Source: an uncultured Bacillota bacterium
Lineage (GTDB): Bacteria > Bacillota > Clostridia > Peptostreptococcales > Anaerovoracaceae
DNA length: 5,704 nucleotides
Assembly: GCA_946408315.1 (NCBI GenBank)
Contig: CAMJRV010000182.1
Coordinates: 1-5,704 of the forward strand
Direction: 5' to 3'
Made by a program: the position numbers and the translations under genes. Shown one piece after another: positions 1-5,350 of the stretch. The notes below the pieces were generated by a model that made no database searches, was not told the origin of the DNA, and saw only the letters and a list, made by a program, of their open reading frames with translations. Numbering within the stretch: the first letter of the stretch is position 1; each line of letters opens with the position of its first letter.

Positions 1-204
1 TATCACAATTGCTCCACCAGGTTTGCCGACGGTTACCGTTACGGCTTCGGCGCCGAGGTGGGTATCAGCACAGGAAAGCTCCATGCCAGAGGACCGGTAG
101 GTCTGGAAGGTCTTGTTACGTACAAATACAAGCTTTACGGCAACGGTCAGATCGTCGGGGATTATGCGGAAGGCAGAAAGTCCTTCCATTTCAAAGACCT
201 GTAA
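1..204 (+). CDS. proA: Glutamate-5-semialdehyde dehydrogenase (gamma-glutamyl phosphate reductase), C-terminal fragment
   Basis: Only the last 67 codons are in the window; the gene enters from the left edge and stops at TAA 202-204. ProA carries out the NADPH-dependent reduction of gamma-glutamyl phosphate to glutamate 5-semialdehyde, the second step of cytosolic proline synthesis. The visible part carries the family signature: an N-C-S-T-R-F-A-D-G segment at residues 4-12, then [19 protein letters not shown], then a T-Y-K-Y segment and G-N-G-Q-I near the end. The tail after G-N-G-Q-I is about 16 residues longer than in the E. coli type, as I recall for clostridial members. proB would be expected upstream, outside the window. 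A strong hairpin terminator follows directly, so proA is the last gene of its transcript. The identification is firm from these motifs. Confidence 0.93.
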   Translation, partial: YHNCSTRFADGYRYGFGAEVGISTGKLHARGPVGLEGLVTYKYKLYGNGQIVGDYAEGRKSFHFKDL

Positions 205-205
205 C

Positions 206-235
206 AAAAACGGCAGCCGACGCTGCCGTTTTATT
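206..235 (+). terminator. Intrinsic terminator after proA
   Basis: A perfect 7-bp GC-rich stem (CGGCAGC 211-217 with GCTGCCG 222-228) encloses a CGAC loop. It is flanked by an A run (206-210) that can extend the stem with the T run 229-232. It starts 2 nt after the proA stop. The A-rich left flank means it could also work on the opposite strand, but no gene visible here would use that. Confidence 0.9.
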
Positions 236-279
236 CAAATCGAACGTGACGCCGTCATCCAAGCAAAAAACAAGAATCT

Positions 280-319
280 TTTAATCTGATTTTAATCCTC
301 GTTAAAGGAGCTTTGAAGG
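280..319 (+). promoter_or_regulatory. Four direct half-sites at 11-bp spacing, probable OmpR-family operator
   Basis: Two identical octamers TTTTAATC lie at 279-286 and 290-297, followed in the same 11-bp register by TTAAAGG (302-308) and TTGAAGG (313-319). Direct repeats at 11-bp spacing, one helical turn, are the usual binding pattern of PhoB/PhoP/CiaR-type regulators, which dimerise head to tail. The last half-site core ends 10 bp before a perfect -10 box, so bound protein would occupy the place of a -35 element. The response regulator encoded at 1048-1737 is the obvious candidate ligand. The repeats are seen directly; the binding protein is inferred. Confidence 0.6.
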
Positions 320-328
320 ATGGCTCTC

Positions 329-334
329 TATAAT
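329..334 (+). promoter_or_regulatory. -10 box of the DUF4342/two-component operon promoter
   Basis: A perfect TATAAT lies 98 nt before the DUF4342 start codon. No good -35 hexamer sits 16-18 bp upstream; the closest TTGAAG (313-318) is only 10 bp away and belongs to the repeat array. This suggests an activator-dependent promoter. Transcription would start at about 341, leaving a leader of roughly 90 nt. In that leader I see only a short direct repeat (AGAATCG at 378-384 and 396-402) and no convincing riboswitch or hairpin. Confidence 0.55.
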
Positions 335-417
335 AAAACCATAATCAATTTAAAACAACTTAGTTGGACGGCTCTTCAGAATCGAATGATCCTAAAGAAT
401 CGGACAGAATGTTAATC

Positions 418-424
418 AGGAGGA
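418..424 (+). promoter_or_regulatory. Ribosome binding site of the DUF4342 gene
   Basis: AGGAGGA lies 7 nt upstream of ATG 432-434. It is a near-perfect Shine-Dalgarno sequence and fixes the start of the DUF4342 gene. Confidence 0.85.
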
Positions 425-431
425 AATTATT

Positions 432-986
432 ATGGTAACATTAGAACAGGTAGAAAAGCTTCGCGAGTATGCAAATATCTCCTATGACGAAGCAAAGGCC
501 GCCTTGGAAAAGGCGGATGGAGACATCCTTCAGGCAGTTATTGATCTGGAGCGTCAGGGCAAGATCAGCTCGCCCCAGGGCGGAGGTCACTATAGTTCCA
601 GCAGCATCATCCTATCCGGAAGCACGCAGGAAGAAGGAAATGAAAAAGAGAATACCCAATCGAAAAACAAGAGCGGCGAAAAATCCGCCTTCAGTCGAAA
701 TATGGGCAAATTCTTCCGCTGGATGGGAGAGGTCATTCACAAGGGAAACATTAACGCCCTCATCGTCGAGAGACACGGCGCTGTCATCATGAGACTGCCG
801 ATTACCGTGTTGGTTCTTATACTCCTCTTGGCGCCCTGGATTTCCGTTCCGCTGCTTTTGATCGGTTTGTTCTTCAGCTTCCGATATTCCTTCCAGGGAC
901 CCGATATCAAGGCCACGAAGGTGAACGACGCCATGGATACCGTTGCAAACGCGGCAGAGGAAATCAAGAACGACCTGCGGAGCTGA
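432..986 (+). CDS. DUF4342 domain membrane protein with N-terminal UBA-like domain
   Basis: A 184-residue protein of unknown function. Residues 1-42 form a UBA/TS-N-like three-helix unit (V-E-K-L-R-E, then S-Y-D-E-A-K-A-A-L-E-K-A-D-G-D, then A-V-I-D-L-E), the fold also seen at the N terminus of elongation factor Ts. A polar, Ser/Lys/Glu-rich linker covers about 45-88. Residues 89-122 hold the DUF4342 core: an amphipathic F-F-R-W segment, then K-G-N-I-N-A-L-I-V with a hydrophobic beta-like stretch. Residues 123-150 are one long or two short membrane segments broken by A-P-W. The tail (154-184) is charged and probably helical. It is the first gene of an operon with a response regulator and kinase: 61 nt separate it from the regulator, with no terminator. 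An accessory or effector role in an envelope response is inference only. The family assignment rests on remembered motifs, not a search. Confidence 0.82.
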   Translation: MVTLEQVEKLREYANISYDEAKAALEKADGDILQAVIDLERQGKISSPQGGGHYSSSSIILSGSTQEEGNEKENTQSKNKSGEKSAFSRNMGKFFRWMGEVIHKGNINALIVERHGAVIMRLPITVLVLILLLAPWISVPLLLIGLFFSFRYSFQGPDIKATKVNDAMDTVANAAEEIKNDLRS

Positions 987-1037
987 TCCAGACTGCGCAC
1001 CGAAACACATTCGCGAAACTAACCACACTTGCACACC

Positions 1038-1043
1038 GGGGGG
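1038..1043 (+). promoter_or_regulatory. Unusual all-G ribosome binding site deciding the regulator start
   Basis: GGGGGG lies only 4 nt before ATG 1048-1050. It is the only purine-rich site near the beginning of the regulator. The upstream in-frame ATG at 943 lies inside the DUF4342 gene and would add 35 residues unlike any receiver domain, so it is not the start. Confidence 0.6.
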
Positions 1044-1047
1044 TAAT

Positions 1048-1737
1048 ATGCAGGAACGTATCTTAATCGTCGAAGACGAAGAAAAGCTCGCCAGATTTAT
1101 CGAATTGGAGCTCACCTTTGAAGGCTATGTGGTGGAAAAGGCGGCGGACGGAAGAACCGGACTCGCTCTGGCACAGTCCAAGCAGTTTGATCTCATCGCG
1201 CTGGATATCATGCTGCCGGGGCTCTCCGGCTTCGAGGTGCTGAGGCGCATCCGCCAGACCTCCTCTGTTCCGGTCATCATGCTTACCGCCAGAGACGATA
1301 CGATGGATAAGGTGGCAGGCCTGGACGGAGGAGCAAACGACTATATTACCAAGCCCTTCGCCATCGAGGAGCTCCTCGCCAGAATCCGCGCCGTATTACG
1401 GAATAACGGGGCGGCAAAGGATGGTCCGAAAAATGCGGAACGGATCGTTTCTGCGGGTACTCTCCGCATGAATCTGGACAGCAGAGAGGTATGGGTAGGC
1501 GATTCCGCTGTTGAACTGACGAAAAAAGAATTTGATCTGCTGGCTCATCTCATGCAGAACAAGGGGCTCGTGATGAGCCGCGACCGCCTGCTCGACAGCG
1601 TGTGGGGTTACGATTTCGTAGGGGAAAGCAATGCGATCGACGTCTATATCCGGTATCTCCGCACTAAGATCGAAGAACCTTTCGGGTTAAAATTCATTCA
1701 GACGATACGAGGGGTGGGATATGTCATCCGTGAATAA
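1048..1737 (+). CDS. OmpR/PhoB-family response regulator transcription factor
   Basis: A complete 229-residue two-domain regulator. The receiver domain (about 4-118) has the acidic pair E9/D10, phospho-acceptor D53 in L-D-I-M-L-P-G, T80 in M-L-T-A-R and K102 in T-K-P-F; all catalytic positions are intact. The G-A-N-D-Y segment is typical of the OmpR class. A linker (119-132) leads to a winged-helix DNA-binding domain (about 133-228) with the usual L-T-K-K-E-F-D-L-L, V-W-G-Y and R-Y-L-R-T-K-I blocks and the closing wing T-I-R-G-V-G-Y-V. It resembles the ArlR/YkoG/CiaR style, but I cannot name an ortholog. Its stop lies 17 nt inside the following kinase gene, so the two are translationally coupled and almost certainly cognate. 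The 11-bp repeats upstream of the operon are a plausible target, implying autoregulation. Confidence 0.95.
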   Translation: MQERILIVEDEEKLARFIELELTFEGYVVEKAADGRTGLALAQSKQFDLIALDIMLPGLSGFEVLRRIRQTSSVPVIMLTARDDTMDKVAGLDGGANDYITKPFAIEELLARIRAVLRNNGAAKDGPKNAERIVSAGTLRMNLDSREVWVGDSAVELTKKEFDLLAHLMQNKGLVMSRDRLLDSVWGYDFVGESNAIDVYIRYLRTKIEEPFGLKFIQTIRGVGYVIRE

Positions 1738-3198
1738 TGGAAACGAACGGCCAGGAAACAGCAATGACAGTCAGGCAGGGAATGCAAACAAGACGAGTTT
1801 CTCACTGGTAATGAGGCTGAACCTGCATACGATTTTCTATACATTAGGGGTATTGTTATCGGTAAATATTTTGTTCTGTCTTGCAGTTTCCTCCTTTACC
1901 CTGTGGAAAGCAGAGGAAAACGCAGCCGCTCTGCTGAAAGAACTCGATCCGCAAACCAAAACGACGATCATGGACTATCGTTTTGAACCGTCGGAAAAAA
2001 ACCTCCGGGGAGTTGCGCTCCTTCGTGGAATCCAGCAGATCACGCCGCTGAAAGACCAGGAGGTCCTGAGAAGAATGTGGTTTGACGCCCGAAAGGGCCA
2101 TCCCCTTTCCTCACTGAAATATCAATTGACCTTCGTGGAAGAAAGAGTAACTGCCACCTACAGTCTCGGCAAGGTGCTGGGTGAATATCTCTACTTCCTC
2201 TACGGCCTGCTCATCTTCGAGGCGCTGATTCTCCTTGCAAGGATCGGAAAAGGAAGGCGCAGTATCCGCCGCATCCTGCGGCCTCTGACGGAAATATCGC
2301 GACAGGCTCAAAATCTGAGCGCCGCATCCCCCAAGGGGCTTTCCGCCGACGAAATAAAAAGGCTGAGGGACCTCGCGGGTACCATCAGCAATATCGACGC
2401 GACGAAGCTCGATAAGCGCCTCTCCGTGGACGGGACGCAAAGGGAGCTTGTCGACCTGGCAAATGCGATCAACAGCATGCTGAACAGGATCGACGAGGCG
2501 TACCGTTCTCAGGTGCGGTTCGTCTCCGACGCCTCCCACGAGCTGCGAACGCCGATCTCGGTGATCCAGGGTTACGTAAACCTGCTGGACCGCTGGGGTA
2601 AAAATGACGAAGCGACCCTTCAGGAAGCCATCGACGCCATCAAGAGCGAGGCGGAGAGCATGAAGGAACTGATCGAACAGCTCCTGTTTCTCGCCCGGGG
2701 CGACAACGAGACGCTCCGTCTGGATTTGGAAACCTTCGATTGTTCCGAAATGATCGAGGAGATCTTCAGAGAGACGCAGATGATCGATCCGCTTCACACC
2801 TTCCGGATCAAAGGCAATACTCAGGCGTTTGTCACCGCGGACCGCCAGCTCTTGAAACAGGCCCTCCGTATCCTGATCGACAACAGCATCAAGTATACAC
2901 CAGCCCAGGGAGAAATCGCCGTATCCGTTACGAGTGAAGATCAAATGATTCACATTTCCGTCCAGGACAACGGCATCGGTATCGATCCGCAGAACCTGCC
3001 CCATATCTTTGACCGGTTCTTCCGGTCCGACGAATCGAGAGCCAGGAAGACAGGAGGTTCGGGACTCGGTCTGGCAATCATGAAGTGGATCATCGACCGG
3101 CACAGCGGGACGGTCGAGGTCATCAGCGGAAAGAGATCGGAACCAGAACGACGATCATCTTGCCCGCGACAACGCCTCTTTCACCCGAAACCTTGTGA
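1721..3198 (+). CDS. Membrane sensor histidine kinase (HAMP-HisKA-HATPase), frameshifted near the C terminus
   Basis: The partner kinase of the preceding regulator. It starts at ATG 1721 (GAGGGG at 1709-1714, 6 nt away; GTG 1730 is an alternative). Transmembrane segments lie at about 36-60 and 152-174 and enclose an extracellular sensor of about 90 residues of no recognised type. A HAMP-like region (about 175-260) carries an extra 15-20 residues. HisKA has the H box S-H-E-L-R-T-P with H273. The ATPase domain shows the N box with N388, G1 box D416-N-G-I-G, F box F430-D-R-F-F and G2 box G445-G-S-G-L-G. After residue 470 (codon 3128-3130) the frame loses family similarity and runs open to 4108, antisense to other genes. 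Moving to the -1 frame at about 3130 gives E-I-G-T-R-T-T-I-I-L-P-A and a stop at 3196-3198, a normal kinase ending (about 492 residues). One base is therefore missing, or the ribosome shifts. The kinase should be functional only if the error is technical or recoded. Confidence 0.85.
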
Positions 3199-3532
3199 TC
3201 TCGGCAACCAGATCGTAAGGAATCGGTTTGGAAAACGGCAATTGTATCGTTCCTTTGGCGGTCTTATAGTCCGACAGTCTGTCGGCAAAGGCCGCCACGC
3301 CGTTTTCTCCCGGATAAATCCCGATGTGACTCTTCGCCGCCGCAAAATGGATCAGATTTTCACCCTGCCAGTAAGTCGGCATCTTCCAGCTTATCTTTTC
3401 CGAAGCATCCGGCGCCGCCTCCCGAATCGTCCTTCGGAGCTTCTCCAAAATAATTCGGACATCGTCGGGAAACTGGGCGATATACTCATCTACGGTGGAA
3501 TAGCGGACGCCGCTAAAAACATTCACACTCAT
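3155..3532 (-). CDS. DUF1801 domain protein (YdhG/Fra-like)
   Basis: A complete 125-residue soluble protein. The DUF1801 pattern is visible: an N-terminal helical part with Y-I-A-Q-F-P and L-E-K-L-R-R-T-I-R-E-A-A-P (about 17-41), the core K-I-S-W-K-M-P-T-Y (46-54), I-H-F-A-A-A-K-S-H-I-G-I-Y-P (61-74), and the closing K-G-T-I-Q-L-P-F followed by P-I-P-Y-D-L-V (93-109). Members include B. subtilis YdhG (Fra), described as a frataxin-like iron chaperone. Most members are uncharacterised, so a role in iron handling is only a possibility. ATG 3532-3530 has AAGGAAGG 8 nt upstream, overlapping the stop of the Imm-5-like gene 15 nt away. It is the last gene of the minus-strand cassette. Its 3' end overlaps the frame-corrected kinase end by 44 nt, and no terminator is visible. 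Confidence 0.88.
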   Translation of the reverse strand: MSVNVFSGVRYSTVDEYIAQFPDDVRIILEKLRRTIREAAPDASEKISWKMPTYWQGENLIHFAAAKSHIGIYPGENGVAAFADRLSDYKTAKGTIQLPFSKPIPYDLVAEITRFRVKEALSRAR

Positions 3533-3540
3533 ATTCCGTT

Positions 3541-3548
3541 CCTTCCTT
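3541..3548 (-). promoter_or_regulatory. Ribosome binding site of the DUF1801 gene, touching the upstream stop codon
   Basis: On the minus strand AAGGAAGG lies 8 nt before the ATG at 3532, and its first base is part of the TAA (3550-3548) of the preceding gene. This arrangement favours translational coupling. Confidence 0.7.
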
Positions 3549-4075
3549 TAACAGTACCATTTGATCTTTGCGGGATTCTTTTCGTCGGGCACGGCAATAG
3601 CACGCAAAGCCGCTTCCATCCGCGCGCATTCCTCTGCGGCAATCTCTTCATAGACCTCCGGCTTTTCGCCGATACCAACACGCGTGTAAGCAACGGCCGC
3701 CGCGCCGTAAAACGCAAGGCCCAGCGAATGAGACGGCACATGAACGATCGATGCAGCCTGCCCGACCGCCCTGGCGGCAGCCTGAGCCGCCGGGTTTTCT
3801 TCCGCCTCTCTGGCCGCTGCATGGGCAGTCAGAATGAATCGCTTTACGACAGGCAGCTTGAGCTTACCTTCAAGCCAGTCCCTGGCGGCGTTCAGCGCAT
3901 CTCTCGGACGAGTATCCCCGGGATAAGCGCTTTCATAGATCGGCAGAATATGTTCTTCAGCATAGCCGATACACCAGTTGGCAATCGTCGCTTTGCTCTG
4001 GGTTTCGATCAGCCGCATCAACGAAATAATATAAGGAGAATCTGCTTTTCCAAGCATTTTTCTCGGTGCCATCAT
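3548..4075 (-). CDS. Imm-5-like putative immunity protein
   Basis: A complete 175-residue, mainly alpha-helical protein with no signal peptide or membrane segment. It matches the pattern I know from proteins annotated as putative immunity protein (Imm-5-like domain): W-C-I-G-Y-A-E-E-H-I-L-P-I-Y-E (34-48), Y-P-G-D-T-R-P-R-D-A-L-N-A-A-R-D-W (51-67), A-H-A-A-A-R-E-A (84-91), then an Ala-rich A-A-R-A-V-G-Q-A-A-S-I-V-H-V-P-S-H-S-L-G stretch (100-119), and an I-K-W-Y-C end. The immunity label comes from domain association with polymorphic toxin loci; no toxin gene is visible here, so its actual job is unknown. The two Met codons at the start (4075 and 4070-4072) are alternatives; AAAGGAG 7 nt before the first supports it. 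It sits 13 nt after the MFS gene and 15 nt before the DUF1801 gene in one operon. Confidence 0.78.
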   Translation of the reverse strand: MMAPRKMLGKADSPYIISLMRLIETQSKATIANWCIGYAEEHILPIYESAYPGDTRPRDALNAARDWLEGKLKLPVVKRFILTAHAAAREAEENPAAQAAARAVGQAASIVHVPSHSLGLAFYGAAAVAYTRVGIGEKPEVYEEIAAEECARMEAALRAIAVPDEKNPAKIKWYC

Positions 4076-4082
4076 AGGGTTG

Positions 4083-4089
4083 CTCCTTT
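4083..4089 (-). promoter_or_regulatory. Ribosome binding site of the Imm-5-like gene, touching the MFS stop codon
   Basis: Minus-strand AAAGGAG lies 7 nt before ATG 4075-4073. Its first base is the last base of the MFS stop codon TGA (4091-4089), suggesting coupled translation. Confidence 0.75.
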
Positions 4090-5294
4090 CATACGCCGCT
4101 GTTTCTAACCGAAGGCACGGCGATCATAACGACGGCAAGGCATACGGCCATGACGCCGCAGATAAAAAAACAGTAATTCACACCGATGAGTTCAGAAACG
4201 CCGCCGCCCATCAGCAGCCCCAACGGCCCGGCAAACAGCCCCACGCTGTATGCCAGCGACAACACCCGGCCGAGGTATTCACCGGGGACCGCGCTTTGAA
4301 AGATCGCGGTGCGCAGCCCGTAGAAAAACGGCAGAGTCAGACCCATCAATCCCGACAGCAGAATAAAAGGCCGCAAGCCTTCGGGAGGAAGCAATCCGGC
4401 AGACGCCAGGCCAAGACCGTATACACCGATAGAAGCGGTAATCGCCCTGACCTTGCGAAGCCTGTTTCCCACCAAGCCGAGAAGCAGCGCTCCGACGAGA
4501 GTCCCGCTGGAAAACACAATTTCAACCAGGCTGGAATCCGCCACGCTGCCGCCGAAATAGGTCATCGTGATCAACGGATAAAGGGATCCGATGGGAAAGT
4601 AAATAAAGGCATAGATCGTACTGATCACGAGAATCGCCGTCATGCCCTTATTCCGGCGCAAAATCAGAAAGCCTTCCTTTGTGTCCCGCCAGATATGGAG
4701 CCGCTCTCCGCCGTCGTCCCTTTTGTTTCCGGGAATGGACAAAAACGATACGATCGTAATTGCAATCAACGCCCCGATCACATCCAGGAATATGATAGCG
4801 CTGAAACTCCATAAACTGTACAGCACCGCCGCCAGCGCAGGGCTGAGGATGAGAGAGAGCGACTCAAAGCTCTGAGTGAATCCCGCGCACCTTGCAAGCT
4901 GGTCTTTTGGAACGATCGTCGGGATGATCGCCTGAAAGGACGGCGTATGAAACGCGGCACCGACGGATCGTATGCAGAGGATGGCGAAGATAAGCCAGAT
5001 CGGGATCTCCATCCCCAAAGCGACTACGGCCAGCAGCAAAGCAGCAAGTGCAATGCAAAGATCGGATAGAATGACGATCCTTTTCCGATCAAACCGATCA
5101 ATAAAGACTCCCACGAACATCCCCAATATTGCTCTGGGCAGATACCCGGCCAAGGTAGACATCGTCACCACCGCCGCCGATTCCGTCCGCTGCGTCAGAT
5201 GCCATACGATGGCGAATTGCAGAATGGAACTGGTGAGCATCGAGACAGTCTGCCCGATTCCCAGAAATACAAATCTTCTCTTCCAGTGTTCCAT
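4089..5294 (-). CDS. MFS transporter, Mef(A)-like macrolide-efflux type
   Basis: A complete 401-residue integral membrane protein of normal length for the MFS_3 / Mef group of 12-helix proton-driven drug exporters. It follows remembered Mef(A) closely in block order: G-Q-T-V-S-M-L-T-S-S-I-L-Q-F-A-I-V (14-30), G-Y-L-P-R-A (50-55), the motif-A-like loop G-V-F-I-D-R-F-D-R-K-R-I (62-73), I-R-S-V-G-A-A-F-H-T-P (108-118), C-A-G-F-T-Q-S with S-P-A-L-A-A-V-L-Y-S (136-160), and E-Y-L-G-R-V-L-S-L (339-347). A hydrophilic central loop covers about 187-207. ATG 5294-5292 follows GGAGG at a short 4-nt spacing. The substrate cannot be read from sequence; many such homologues are uncharacterised exporters and not proven resistance genes. 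It heads a tight three-gene cassette and lies 56 nt after the S1-domain gene, with no obvious terminator or strong promoter between them. Confidence 0.9.
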   Translation of the reverse strand: MEHWKRRFVFLGIGQTVSMLTSSILQFAIVWHLTQRTESAAVVTMSTLAGYLPRAILGMFVGVFIDRFDRKRIVILSDLCIALAALLLAVVALGMEIPIWLIFAILCIRSVGAAFHTPSFQAIIPTIVPKDQLARCAGFTQSFESLSLILSPALAAVLYSLWSFSAIIFLDVIGALIAITIVSFLSIPGNKRDDGGERLHIWRDTKEGFLILRRNKGMTAILVISTIYAFIYFPIGSLYPLITMTYFGGSVADSSLVEIVFSSGTLVGALLLGLVGNRLRKVRAITASIGVYGLGLASAGLLPPEGLRPFILLSGLMGLTLPFFYGLRTAIFQSAVPGEYLGRVLSLAYSVGLFAGPLGLLMGGGVSELIGVNYCFFICGVMAVCLAVVMIAVPSVRNSGV

Positions 5295-5350
5295 GATGCC
5301 TCCATCTGATCAGCCGGCAGCAGCACTGTCATTCAAATTGCTACGGCTCC

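Noticed and set aside
341..417. Riboswitch or attenuator in the DUF4342 leader
   Set aside because: Only a short AGAATCG direct repeat is visible; no stable stem, terminator or known aptamer core could be recognised.
943..1047. Upstream start for the response regulator at 943
   Set aside because: It lies inside the DUF4342 gene, lacks a Shine-Dalgarno sequence and adds 35 residues absent from receiver domains.
2111..3103. 330-codon open frame on the minus strand
   Set aside because: It is antisense to the kinase HAMP/HisKA/HATPase regions with all motifs on the other strand. It has no family-like sequence and no good ribosome binding site was seen.
3128..3136. Programmed -1 frameshift site as a confident call
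   Set aside because: GGAAAG offers only a weak A-AAG slip site. No full slippery heptamer and no clear downstream stem were found, so it stays one of several explanations.
3199..4108. Continuation of the kinase frame as a 795-residue protein
   Set aside because: Beyond about 3130 the translation has no kinase similarity and is Arg/Pro-rich. It runs exactly antisense to the well-recognised DUF1801 and Imm-5-like genes.
4080..4814. 244-codon open frame on the plus strand
   Set aside because: Its translation is Gln/His/Arg-rich low-complexity sequence antisense to the MFS transporter, a typical shadow frame.
5295..5350. Terminator or promoter between the S1-domain gene and the MFS gene
   Set aside because: The palindromic GCCGGC core at about 5312-5317 has no T run after it on the minus strand. 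The TTGAAT-like hexamer there has no matching -10 box at proper spacing.
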